DNA of 64,000 bases from Mesostigma viride (Eukaryota; Streptophyta; Mesostigmatophyceae; Mesostigmatales; Mesostigmataceae), in contig RPFO01000130.1 of NCBI GenBank assembly GCA_009746045.1, positions 457,808-521,807 on the forward strand. Direction: 5' to 3'. Positions 54,524 to 64,000 of this stretch are shown piece by piece; within the stretch, counting starts at the first letter, position 1, and each line of letters starts with the position of its first letter. A program made the position numbers and the translations under genes. The notes under the pieces were generated by a model. That model did no database searches. It had not been told where the DNA came from and worked only from the letters and a program-made list of their open reading frames with translations.

Positions 54524-54835
54524 ATGACACTCCGCCTCTTATTAGACGACACCGAGGTCCCCTACCCTACTTCAGGCCGCTTCAAGCTGCTCGGCAGTTG
54601 GTTTCCCGACTGCGAGGACGACCTGACGACACGGATTGGCATGGTGTGGGCGAACCTCCATGACCACCGCCGCTGGTGGAGCAACCCCGCCCTAGCCCGG
54701 ATCAAGCGTGACCTCTTCAAGGTCATCATTCTGACGATCCTGACCTACGGCGCCGAGACCTGGACACTGACGCAGGAGCTGGAGCAACGACTCGACGGCA
54801 CCGTTGACCACCAAGATGCTGCGCAAGGCCCTTAA
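54524..54835 (+). pseudogene. L1-like ORF2 fragment (post-RT region)
   Basis: Encodes FKLLGSWFPDCEDDLTTRIG and LTYGAETWTLTQELEQRLDG, matching FKLLGSWLPDTADDVDIRIG and LTYGAEAWTLTPTLAAKLDG of the L1-like LINE at 48.4-48.65 kb. Fragment only. Confidence 0.8.
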
Positions 54836-55939
54836 GGGGATGTGGCACCTCAAAACCCTTAAAATTGACATATGCTAATATCACTTGAAATTCATTTGCA
54901 CAATGCTAAGTTATGATTGGGGGCACTAAATAACATCTCTAGTGAGTTGTCCATGCACTTCTTGGGGGTACTACCCCCATATATACGCCGATAATGCGCT
55001 ATAAATAGCAAAAGACGCTAACTAGGGCTGGTTATGCCCCAGCCAATCCACAAAACAGGTTGACCCAAAAAGCACAAGCCACGTAGTAACTTCCTGGCAC
55101 ATCGCAAACAGCAACTTACATGGGGCATATGGACACCGCCGTTCAAAAAAAATAGCCCGTGGCGCCAAAAACGCGATTTTTTTCACTTCAAAATATAAAA
55201 CAATTCATAAACTTGTCAGATCAAGCCAAAAAGCACTATTAAATTTTGGCACGGGTGGTCCCAGCCACGGTCCAAGTTTGAGGTCAATCGGACAACCCTA
55301 GCTCAAGTTATTGCGTTTGGCAGATGCCACTCTCACGACCGCTAAAGAAGGTTTTTCTTTGTACAAGGCCACTTAGGCACGATGTTTTCCATCCAAAGAG
55401 CCTGAAAGCATGCCCTACTCGATCACAAAACATAAGCAAACGCCTAGGCACCTCATCTGCCCTCACCTGCCCTCGGCATGGCCAACCTTGCCAGCGCAAG
55501 CATAGCAACACGATCGCTAGGCATACATGCCAAGAGAGCATACACTATACTCAACCCAAGGTTACCTTGTAAACTTCATGCCAAGAACTCAGCAAATCTA
55601 TGACCAAAAGCACCTCTAACTCTTGCTCACTGATGACGACACATGCTCAAGGTCGGGGGTCACTGTGGCACGCACTGATGGGTTCCCTAGACGACCACCT
55701 GACAAGGCGCTAAGAACCACTCAGTAACCAAGTAAACTCAATTACACTTTACATGCCATCCAACATGCATCAAATACATGCTGAATATGTTATATGAAGT
55801 ACAAATGGGTGGCCACACACCTCATACACCTTCACCGTCCCTCGAGCATGGCCAGACTTATAAGCATGTGAATAGCAATAATGATGATGGCACTAAAATG
55901 CCTAATCAGCATTTTCTATGTTTCTCCCAGGTTAGAGTG
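54836..55939. other. Non-coding A/T-richer region
   Basis: No gene, repeat array or recognisable element. Base composition is visibly lower in G+C than the neighbouring LINEs. Confidence 0.5.
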
Positions 55940-55943
55940 TTAA

Positions 55944-57642
55944 CCCCTAAATGGTCTTGCTGCCGATTTTCCGCCAAAAAGTGACTTACAGCCGATTTGT
56001 CGGCACCTACTCGGGGGACCAGTTTGCGAGAATACTATTGGGAATTAGGAAACGTTTAGCTGAGAAGAATGAAAGTTTATAAGTTTCTCCAGAACATGAT
56101 ACTAGGGTTTGCTATATTTTGACCAAGTTTAACAGGTGTTCCAGACCGTCAAAGTACAAGGGGTCAGGGTACTTTTTCACGTACAACGTGCATTCCGGAA
56201 AACGACGACCTGGCCATGGCGGCTTGCGCCCACGCATGGCATTTACGTTTGCGTTCGAATTTTCTGGCCAAACTTAGGATATTGATTTTATACGTCCTAA
56301 AGATGATACAGGCCAATTTTTGGTTCGCGGGAATGCCATTTGATAGGTGTCGGCAGCGTTCTTGCTGGAAAAAACTGCGATCAGGCCGGACGATAGAAAC
56401 GTTGACAGCAATACCTTTCCGGCGTATTTTAAAGGATATATCGGTTTCTTTGTACTTTTTATGATACATATTAGTCGTAAACGTGCAAGGGTGGCCAGAA
56501 ATCGCCGAATCCAGCGACCATGCTGCACAACTTTGGTGTGCCGAAATGCGCCATTTTGCGGCCACCGCCTGGGCCAAGGTAACGCCATCCATGCCTGGTA
56601 AAGCTTAAGCATCGTTTTCCTATCGATGTTTGACGTTTATATATACGTTCTAGCTGGTGTAGCACATTCTTTTTGCATTATTCATGCTCTTTCTTGACCC
56701 TGGCCTGGCCCCTTTCTAAAACACCCTTCTTAGATGCTTCCCTCAGTCAGTTGACCTGCCACAGGGTGATGGTGATAAGTTTTAGAGGCTGTATGGGTTT
56801 GAATACCTCCATATATGTTTGTTATACATTTCCCACACACATATTGCATGAGTGTGAGGCAGTTGGCTGGTCTCTGTGGCATCATCAAGCATGTAACCGG
56901 TGAGTAGAAGCTTCCCATTGTCAGCATGTGCCACCAGGTGTGCTGGCCATCACCTGGAAAGCTATAGCAGCTTAGGCCTAGTTTATCCTTGCTAGGGCAG
57001 GCTGAAATAGGCTTAAAATCACTAGTTTGTTGGTGGCTGCCTCCTAGAATGCATGCCTTGCGTAGGGTATCCGTACCACGTTACCTACGTGCATGGACAA
57101 GGTGGCACCTGCACATAGGTGCCATGTAAGGGCAGTGTGATGATGCAGTTATGTTTCCCCATCATTGTGGAAGGGAAATGTATTGTTTGGCATGGTTGGG
57201 GGCCATGTTAGTAGGTATTAGTAGGTAGTATGCCCACTCCTACCCCCTTGGTTGCTTTTTACCAACGGTACCCCTATGGGCTGTACTGGGTGTAACTGCT
57301 GGTATACCCACCCAAATGATGACCCCAATGGCTCAAACTGTTCAGCAACTAATTGTTTATCATCCCTGAAGTGGTAGGTGCCTAGCTCTTACAACATAAT
57401 TCAAAATGCACATTCTACCAAAAATGAAAACGCTCGTCTTGACCCCCCTGACTTTGACGGCAGTTATACATGGCCTACGATGAATATATGTGAGGTTGTG
57501 ATATATCATGGCTTAGGGCAACTCATGGACATGCTTGCCCCCCAAGGACAGCCATTGGATATTGCTAGGTTGTACAGGGGCTGGTTTACAAAATAGGTGA
57601 GTTACTGCCGATTTATCGGCAGCATTTCCGCCCATTTAGGGG
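55944..57642. mobile_element. TTAA-flanked piggyBac-like non-autonomous element
   Basis: 1.7 kb bounded by TTAA on both sides (55,940-55,943 and 57,643-57,646) with terminal inverted repeats CCCCTAAATGG / CCATTTAGGGG. Inside the ends are subterminal hairpins GCCGATTTGTCGGC (about 55,992) and TGCCGATTTATCGGCA (about 57,606). TTAA target duplication with termini beginning CCC is the hallmark of piggyBac. No transposase with DDD residues is present; the longest frame (56,164-56,592, minus) has no recognisable domain. Confidence 0.7.
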
Positions 57643-57646
57643 TTAA

Positions 57647-58884
57647 GGTTTATGCCAACCAAGCTAATCAACACTGCAGCGACTCCTTAACTGCCCTACC
57701 TGAGATGGGCAACAAACTGGAACGATGGAGGGCAAGGAACCATGGAGATCATGGCATACAAAGCTTGCATGCAGTCAACCATGTCAACCATCAGCACATT
57801 GCAGACTTTTCACATCATCATATCAAGGGAAAGCTCAAATAAACCAATGGTGGCAGCTATCTACATGCAGTCACACAAATGCAATATCTCCAACATGATC
57901 GTCAGTAAAACACTTCCTCCCCTGCAATGATGATAAAATGGAAAGAAACCATTGGCGGGCCCCCAGCGCATGAGCGCTGTGATGCCGCTGCGAAGAGAGG
58001 GTGCGTCACTCTCACACAACTAGAAGCTTCCATAAGCACAACATCCTTGCCAGAACACGTTTCATGAAATACCTGAAGCCTTCCCGAGAAGCAATAGGCT
58101 TCGACTGAAGCGGCCTTGACCACGACATCAACGAAAACAATCTAAAGCTGCCAGGTATTCGACAACACCACGGCAAGCAACGGCGAGCTAGCTGGCGGAA
58201 ACTGCCCAAAAAGAACGGGAAAAACTTCGAACGATGAGCTAATAGAAGAAAGAACTGATAGCACAGAACATTCGCGACAAATCTATACCTTGACTTCGCA
58301 GATCCCTCGCCCAGGCGCGCAACAACGGCCGTTCTTCCATATATGGAAGGTTCCGACATGCATTGCGGAGGCCTGAAGAATTACTTAGCGAGAATGGCCG
58401 AAAATGTAGCAAAAAGCACCAGTTCGGTTTGGAATTCAATGCTACCGATACGAATTCATCCTTCGCGGTCAAAAAGCCCCCGAAAACTGCGAATTTACAG
58501 CCGCTATCACGAATTCTATTTTATTCCGCGCGACGAAAAAATGCAGTTTACCCCCCATGCCGATGGCAGTAAAAGAAAGCAGCGATATTGTAAATCAGCT
58601 ACTTGCCGCCACAAACCAACATCATTCAATCATCGTCTTCAACATTCGAGCATTTTTTTGGCATTTCTCTAGCCTTACATTGCTAGTTTCGCCTAAACGC
58701 AGTCGCCATGGCCACTTCCGCAAGGGGTGCGCGCACCGTGCACCCACTTTTCACGGTACGGCTGGTACCGCGAATTTTTTGGCGCGGAAAAAATTCGGCG
58801 CGCCGCGTCCCCTTAACACATCCCCTTTGGTTTGCACATTAGTAATGAGGATTTGTACGCTGATTTGCCCTATGTTTCCCACAT
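57647..58884. other. Non-coding region
   Basis: No gene or named repeat is supported. Short frames near 58.0-58.6 kb show no domain, codon bias or conserved motif. Confidence 0.5.
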
Positions 58885-59215
58885 TATTAGGCACAGGCGC
58901 CTGGGCCTAGCCGGGCACCTGGCCCGCACAGATCATGCAGGTAGACACATCAGATAGACTAGCTGGCACCAAAACCGCCCAGCCTGGGCGATATGTCCTC
59001 ACCTGGCGTGCCCCAGGCCGCGCGCGGCAGGGCCGCCACCCGTGGACTTTTCGTGATGGACTCGGCATGGACATGTGCTACACTAGACGCGACGGGCTCA
59101 CGCCCGGGCAACCTCCTGGTTTGTGTGTAATATGGAGGCAGATGGTACGCAAGGATAGATTGCAAGTAGTGATGAAGGAGACCACCCCCAAGTCTGTGGG
59201 GGCTCCGCGTGTGAT
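58885..59215 (+). pseudogene. Degraded L1-like ORF2 fragment
   Basis: Broken frames give LGLAGHLART, QPGRYVLTWRAPG and VVMKETTPKSVGAP, matching AFVGHLARTSQ, QPGRHILTWPGPKG and the IVKAHMPDPVGKP end of the L1-like LINE at 48.75-49.05 kb. Confidence 0.65.
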
Positions 59216-59223
59216 CGCGTATG

Positions 59224-59372
59224 GCATTCATAGCGATTCGGGCCGCGGTGCCCACACCCCTGTAACTAGGACCTAGATAGCTTACACCATCCATTCCATC
59301 CCATGTTCCCCTCCCACTGAGGACTTATGCTCACGTGACGCAGTCACGTGTCTATTAATTAATTAATTAATC
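59224..59372. repeat. 150-bp dispersed repeat, second copy
   Basis: Matches 6869-7018 with few differences, including CACGTGAC-GCA-GTCACGTG at about 59,333-59,351 and the (TTAA)n run. Confidence 0.7.
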
Positions 59373-59399
59373 CATTCCATCCCATCTTCATGAGGATTT

Positions 59400-59965
59400 T
59401 GATGCGGATTTACAATATATATACTCTCCATACAGCTCTCCTCCGGGTGGTGTGTGCCATGGTTCGGTCGGTAGTTTCCCCACGCCACCATCAAGTGCGA
59501 GGACGCGATGGGGCCGCCCTCTACTCACCCAACCACCGCCCCGACATTACCGTGCTTGACTACGGCGGGCAGGGTTGCCACCTGCTCATCGATGTCTCCG
59601 TGGCTCGGCCGCTCTCCGGTCGCCACATCCTCCGGGCGGCTGTGGATGCCGGCGCTGCTGCCGCTGTGGCTGAGCGCGACAAGTTTGCCTCCTACGGCAA
59701 TGTGGGGCCCCACTGGGTCATCCCCTTTGTCCTTGAGGAGTTCGGGGCCATGGGCCCCAAGACGGCGGAGTTTTTCCACGACTCAGTGCTGCCAGCGCCG
59801 TGAAGACCGCCTCGACCTCGAGGGTCAGACCGCCCCGTGGTCTGCCCGCACGTTGTCCTCGTATTGGCGGCAGCGCCTGCATGTCACTCGCCCTCACTCG
59901 CACCGTGGCTGATGTGTTATTCCGCCGCACCCGGGCCGACTTTGTCGCGACCCATGCGGTCTAGA
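59400..59965 (+). pseudogene. RLE-type LINE 3' end (endonuclease domain), diverged copy
   Basis: Encodes ALYSPNHRPDITVLDYGGQG, LLIDVSVARPL and PFVLEEFGAMGPKTAEFF, aligned with the C-terminal domain of the LINE at 52.97-53.25 kb. The PD and downstream D are kept. A frameshift near 59,800 moves EDRLDLEGQ into another frame, and a later shift is needed for the RRTRADF end. Confidence 0.8.
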
Positions 59966-59984
59966 TCCCTTCCAGGCCTGCATG

Positions 59985-60387
59985 GTGGGCTGGCAGCTCT
60001 GTTGCTGCGTGTAGTTTTGTGATGTATAGTTAGTTGTACCTTGTGCAGCTGGCGTGATCCTTGGATGTCCGTGTCAGATTACTATTATAATTTCTTCAGC
60101 GTTATTCTCCCAGTTATCGGGTTTTTCCTTATGTTGCATGCCAATCTCACCACCGTAACTTATCACTCAGTGAATATATCTTTCATATGTTTAGATATAT
60201 TCATTGAGAATGATAGATTACGGAGGTGAGATGGGCATGCAACATAAGGAAAAACCTGATAAGGAGAACAACCCTGAAGAAATTAATAGGAATCTGACAC
60301 GGACATCCAAGGATCACGCCAGCTGCACAAGGTACAACTAACTACATCACAAAACTACGACACGCAGCAACAGCGCTGCCGGCCCAC
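59985..60387. repeat. Imperfect fold-back, ~195-bp arms, at a second LINE 3' end
   Basis: Left arm 59,985-60,180 and right arm 60,194-60,387 are inverted copies with several mismatches and small indels around a 13-base A/T-rich loop. It directly follows the LINE 3' fragment, like the palindrome at 53,568. Confidence 0.85.
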
Positions 60388-60518
60388 AAGATGAAAAGTC
60401 GCGCGGATGCAAGTGATGTCCGGGGATTTCAGGTGACACCTCACGCCTAGCGCTTTGAACTGACCACTGGAGCGTTCGCCATGCACGTTGAGCCGGGCAC
60501 ACCGTTAACGAATATATA

Positions 60519-60801
60519 ATTTTGGGCTCCAGATTTAAATGCAACGTGCGGTTTGAGGCAGGGGAAAACATGCGTGGACGATAGGAATTATAGCACCGGC
60601 GGGCTTCAAAGTGCCGGACGGCAGGCGGTACCACCACTCCGTGGCAGCTTGGCCCAGTTTGCTACCGGCTGGCACACGTTTTCCGTGAATTTTGGGCTCC
60701 AGATTTAAATGCAACGTGCGGTTTGAGGCAGGGGAAAACATGCGTGGACGATAGGAATTATAGCACCGGCGGGCTTCAAAGTGCCGGACGGCAGGCGGTA
60801 C
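60519..60801 (+). promoter_or_regulatory. Two direct 113-bp repeats upstream of a LINE, 170-bp period
   Basis: Copy 1 at 60,519-60,631 and copy 2 at 60,689-60,801, starting ATTTTGGGCTCCAGATTTAA and ending GGCAGGCGGTACC. They precede the start of the long LINE copy by about 110 bp. Their position is like that of the tandem 5' UTR monomers that serve as promoters in some LINEs; that function is inferred. Confidence 0.6.
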
Positions 60802-60817
60802 CGCGACCGCAGCGCGT

Positions 60818-60893
60818 TGGGGGGCTGCCGCCCCCCAAACCCCCCGCGTGGGGGGCTCCGCCCCCCACACCCCCCGCCCCCCCCTCGGTGGCT
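60818..60893. other. Paired G6/C6 hairpins
   Basis: Two short perfect hairpins, GGGGGGCTGCCGCCCCCC and GGGGGGCTCCGCCCCCC, separated by a C-rich spacer, just before the LINE start. Strong structure in DNA or RNA is expected. Confidence 0.7.
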
Positions 60894-60909
60894 GCCACGC
60901 CTGCCCTGA

Positions 60910-61674
60910 TTGTTCATGGACGACCCACGACCCCCTTCGCCCAACGGCTCCCCCGCTCCCCGGTTGGCGCCTCGGCGGTCCTCTCGGCTTGCGGCCCTTC
61001 TTGCGGAGGTGGGCGACCCGGCTGCGGGGGGCTCGGGCGCCCCGGTCTCCCCCTCCTTGGTCTGCGAGGTCTGCCGGAGCGGGCACCGCGGGCACCACAT
61101 GTTAGTTTGTGATGCTTGCAATTCCGGGTGGCACTTGCAGTGTCTTACTCCCCGGCTCTACCGGGTCCCGCCGGGCTCCTGGACGTGCCCGCGCTGTCCC
61201 CCCCGGCGGGCCCCCGGGCTGCCCTCCCCGCTGGGTGCTCCGGCCCCCTGCCCCGTGTGCCCCCCTGCCGAGGCCCTCGGGGCGGGCCGTGGCCTGCCCG
61301 ATGGGGCCGCCGTTGCTCGGGCCCTGGCGCCCTCGGCCCCGGGGCCCCACCCGTCGCCTGGCCCCGCCGACGGGGGCGCGGCGCTGTCGCCTGGGCTGGG
61401 CCCGGCCGACCCCCGGCGGGCCTGGCGACCCCGGCGCCCGCCCCCGGCCCCTCGCTCCCCGACGCTCTGGCCTCCCTTCCCCGGCCGCGGTTGGCCACCC
61501 AGCCGCCACCCCCGTCCTTGCCGCGTGGGACGGCGGCCCCCGGGCCCACGCGTTCACCTCGTGGCCGCCCTCGCACATTGTCGGCGTGGTGGGCCGCGCC
61601 ACCTTTTCTTGGGCGTACTGCCCTTTGTTGCTGGACGCGGTCGGGCTCCAGGCCGCCTTCCCCTCGCTCCCTAG
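60910..61674 (+). CDS. LINE N-terminal protein with PHD finger
   Basis: Starts MFMDDPRPPSPNG. A complete PHD finger lies at about residues 50-97: CEVC, LVCDAC, GWHLQC and WTCPRC, the Cys4-His-Cys3 set. PHD fingers are known in ORF1 proteins of some CR1-type LINEs. Downstream the frame becomes Pro/Arg-rich and I think the true protein moves to another frame by about 61,550, where AFTSWPPSHIVGVVGRATF begins a less biased region. Confidence 0.65.
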   Translation: MFMDDPRPPSPNGSPAPRLAPRRSSRLAALLAEVGDPAAGGSGAPVSPSLVCEVCRSGHRGHHMLVCDACNSGWHLQCLTPRLYRVPPGSWTCPRCPPRRAPGLPSPLGAPAPCPVCPPAEALGAGRGLPDGAAVARALAPSAPGPHPSPGPADGGAALSPGLGPADPRRAWRPRRPPPAPRSPTLWPPFPGRGWPPSRHPRPCRVGRRPPGPRVHLVAALAHCRRGGPRHLFLGVLPFVAGRGRAPGRLPLAP

Positions 61675-62330
61675 GCCCCCGGCCTTCCTGGCCCTAGTTG
61701 CGCAGGTGCGGGCGACATTTCTTTCCGCCGCCCCCCCGGTGACGGCCTCGACTCTTTGGGGGTATGTCTTGGAAGGATATCACGCCGGCTGCCGGCTGCC
61801 GTGGCATCTCCCGGCCGCCCGGCAGGAAGAGCTGCTTTCCCTGGACGAGCGGGTGGGTCAGGAGGTGGTCGAGTTCGTCACGGCGGTGGCTCGAGACGCA
61901 CAGGTCTCGGTGCGGGCGGCCTACCTCGCGGGCGGCGCCGACCTGGGCCTCATGTCCCCGCGGCAGCTTCGCCTCTTCTTGGACGCCCAGGCCCCGCCTC
62001 CCGGCCCGGTTGCCAGTGGGGGCTTTCTCATCACCTCCCTCAGCCTGGCGCAGGCCGCCATGCTGCGTGTGGAGTTCGGGGCCCCCATCGCGGTTCAGGG
62101 CGGCCAGGCCATCTTGGTGGACTCGGCCGGGCGCGCCCAGCCCCTAACCGCGGGGACGCCTGTTTCTGCCTTCCTCCACGACATCCTGGAGTTGGCAGGC
62201 ATCCCGCACGAATGGCACCCCGCGGCTGACCAACCGGTCGGCATCCTCTCGCGCGCCCAGATTGCCGCTCTCCCGGGTTGCTGGGAGGCCGGCTGGGACC
62301 CGCCCCCCCTCATGTCCGGTCCCTTCTGGA
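61550..62330 (+). CDS. LINE middle region of unknown function
   Basis: About 250 residues in one open frame with normal-looking composition: SWAYCPLLLDAVGLQAAF, LWGYVLEGYHAGCRLPWHL, RVGQEVVEFVTAVARDAQV, LRVEFGAPIAVQGGQAILV and FLHDILELAGIPHEWHP. I do not recognise the fold. It sits between the PHD and RING fingers. Confidence 0.5.
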
Positions 62331-62500
62331 GGGGGACGACCCCGAGTCGGGCTCCTGTGCCATCTGCCTTGAGCCCTTCCGGCCGGGGGATGGCTTGTGT
62401 CGCCTGCCCGCGTGCGGCCACACATTCCATCAAGCGTGCATCGCGCGCAGCTTGCTCCACTCCGTGCCGCGCTGCCCGTTGTGCCGGGCTGTTGTGCCGC
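62331..62500 (+). CDS. LINE RING-H2 finger region
   Basis: Frame encodes CAICLEPFRPGDGLCRLPAC, then GHTFHQACIARSLL and VPRCPLC: C-x2-C, C-x1-H, H-x2-H, H-x2-C, C-x2-C, the full RING-H2 set. RING-H2 domains usually act as E3 ubiquitin ligases. The corresponding region is absent from the truncated copy at 49.86 kb because that copy starts just downstream. The frame differs from the preceding region by -1. Confidence 0.75.
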
Positions 62501-62839
62501 CCCCTGGGACTGCGCTTCCTCTCGGCCCGCCCCCGGTCTCGCTGGGTCCCCTGCCGGGTCCCCACCGGGCCCCGGGGCCAGCTGCCTCCCCGACCCCTCG
62601 GCCTCCGCCCCCGGCCTCGTTGCCGGGGCCTGGGGTGGTCGCGGGCGCGCTGGCGAGTCCCCCTGGGAGGGGCGCCGGCGTTCTCGATCCCCCTCCGCTG
62701 GGGGTCTCCCCGGTGGGCACTGCCTCCTCCGTGGCCCCGGCGGGCTGCCGGGCGCTGGTCGGGTCGTGGTGCGCGCGCCTGCCGGCCCGGCTGGGGAGAC
62801 GCCGCAGGCCCCACGTCCTGCCTTTGCTGGCGCCGCTCC

Positions 62840-63935
62840 CCGCCACTCAGCGCCCGCCGACGGCCTTCACCGGTGTGCCGTGCTGCTTCCCACGGGGTCC
62901 CCGTGTGCGGGTGTGTTCCACAACCGTAACCTCCTCTGCCAGCACCTTCGCGCTGTGCACCCCGATCTCGGCGCGGCGGATCTGCAGGCCATGAGCTGTT
63001 ACCGGTGCCCGGAAGCTCACTGCCAGCGGGTGTACTCCATTCACGGGCGCGCTCAGCACGCGCGCGCCTGTGTTGCTCAACGGCCCCTCAACCGGCCAGC
63101 AGTCCCGGCCCCCTCCCCCCCTCCCGCCTCGGCTCCCACCGGCTCCCAGCCCCCGCCGCCCGACTACTCGGCCAGTTGGCGTTGGCTTGACACGGTTCCC
63201 TGGGATGCATGCGCCATCAACCCGACGTCTACCCTGACCGACCTCCCCCACCGCGCGCGTAGCCTTTTCGCGCAATGTGCAATCGTTTCTCTCCGGCGCA
63301 TGCACGCCGCTCCGGACGACCCGCTGGGCTTTAAACTGCACATGGTGACCCCCCGCCTGCTCCTCACCCCTCTCGGGCGTGGTGTGCGCGGCCTCCAGGG
63401 TGCGGTTATTGCCCGTTGCCGACGCTTTCTGCAGGGGGACTGGGAGGGGCTGTTTGGCGTGCCGCCCCCGCGCACGGCCCGGCTGTCGGGGGAGGTCAAC
63501 TTCGAGCGGGTGGCCGCCGACGTCATCCGCCTCGTCCGCGAGGGGCAGCTCAGCCGGGCCATGACCCGCTTGGAAATGGCCAAGCTCGCCCCCGCCAATG
63601 CGGCTACCCTGGCGGCCTTGGAGGCTCTTCACCCTGCGGAGCCCGGATTCCAGCTGCCCGTGCCGGACCCCCTGCCGGCCCCCCTCCGGCTGGACCGCGA
63701 CTGCTTCCTGGAGGTGATGCGTGCGGTCCCGCGGGCTTCCTCTACCGGGCCGTCGGGCTGGCGCTACGAGCACTTGGAGGTCCTGGTGGGGCATGGGGGC
63801 GAGGACATTCTCTTTGACACCCTCATTGACCTGGCGGCTGGTCGCGTTCCTCCCGCTGCGCGCGAGTGGTTAGCGGGCGCTCGCCTCCTCGCTCTGCTCA
63901 AGGGTGTCTTGCCCCCCCCGAGGGCAAGGTGCGCC
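62840..63935 (+). CDS. LINE C2H2-like region and pre-reverse-transcriptase segment
   Basis: One open frame: CAVLLPTGSPCAGVFHNRNL, LCQHLRAVHPD, MSCYRCPEAHCQRVYSIHGR and AQHARAC give paired C2H2-like spacing, often used for target DNA binding in RLE-type LINEs. It continues through YSASWRWLDTVPWDACAINP and MTRLEMAKLAPANAATLAAL to LLALLKGVLPP at the eight-C run (63,912-63,919). Confidence 0.75.
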
Positions 63936-64000
63936 CGATCGCCTGCGGTGAGGTGCTCCGCAAGCTCGTGGGCAAAGTGATCTGCCGCCAAAAGGCGCCC

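Larger units (their letters stand above)
60910..64000 (+). mobile_element. RLE-type LINE, longest copy, cut by window end
   Basis: Contains, in changing frames, a PHD finger, an uncharacterised ~230-residue region, a RING-H2 finger, a C2H2-like region and the start of the reverse transcriptase, all before the window ends at the position equal to 51,350 of the other copy. Nucleotide identity to that copy over the shared 1.49 kb is near complete, so both moved recently or one is a duplicate. Confidence 0.85.

Noticed and set aside
56164-56592. 142-residue minus-strand frame inside the TTAA element as a transposase
   Set aside because: Too short and no DDD or zinc-finger pattern.
58012-58672. 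Possible small genes at 58.0-58.7 kb
   Set aside because: Overlapping frames on both strands, no recognisable motif, no splice structure.

Overview
The window is nuclear DNA from a eukaryote, most likely a green alga or charophyte (Viridiplantae). The evidence is two intron-rich, GC-rich host genes with plant-type products: a plant-type 3-ketoacyl-CoA synthase and a YchF-family P-loop NTPase with an organelle-like N-terminal extension. The rest is a dense mix of LTR and non-LTR retrotransposons typical of such genomes. No bacterial operon, CRISPR array, rRNA or tRNA gene was seen. Species is not assigned.

Layout. (1) 1-7.2 kb: an unpolished 2.6-kb duplication on both sides of a 124-base gap, carrying antisense fragments of a non-LTR element, then nested LINE fragments. 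(2) 7.2-19.8 kb: an ORF1-only LINE split by a 10.7-kb Ty3/gypsy element on the minus strand. The pol polyprotein of this element carries a complete C5-cytosine DNA methyltransferase between protease and reverse transcriptase, and a PHD finger after the integrase. (3) 20.3-39.6 kb: the minus-strand YchF/OLA1 gene. Eleven exons rebuild a 475-residue protein with every junction in phase. Most of its introns hold their own tandem repeat, including a 7.6-kb array of a roughly 28-bp unit. (4) 40.7-45.5 kb: a plus-strand KCS gene of five exons encoding 519 residues, divergent from YchF. (5) 46.8-64 kb: a retroelement graveyard. It holds a decayed L1-like LINE, two near-identical copies of a GC-rich LINE family (PHD, RING-H2 and C2H2 fingers upstream, reverse transcriptase, then CCHC and a PD-D type endonuclease), two fold-back 3' ends, and a 1.7-kb TTAA-flanked piggyBac-like non-autonomous element.

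The host genes are a very-long-chain fatty acid elongase component and a ribosome-associated NTPase, with no evident functional link beyond a shared 1.1-kb intergenic region. The notable biology is in the repeats: a retrotransposon combining a DNA methyltransferase with a chromatin-reader finger, a non-LTR family with PHD and RING-H2 fingers, and a host gene whose pre-mRNA would contain hundreds of consecutive GG-run motifs.
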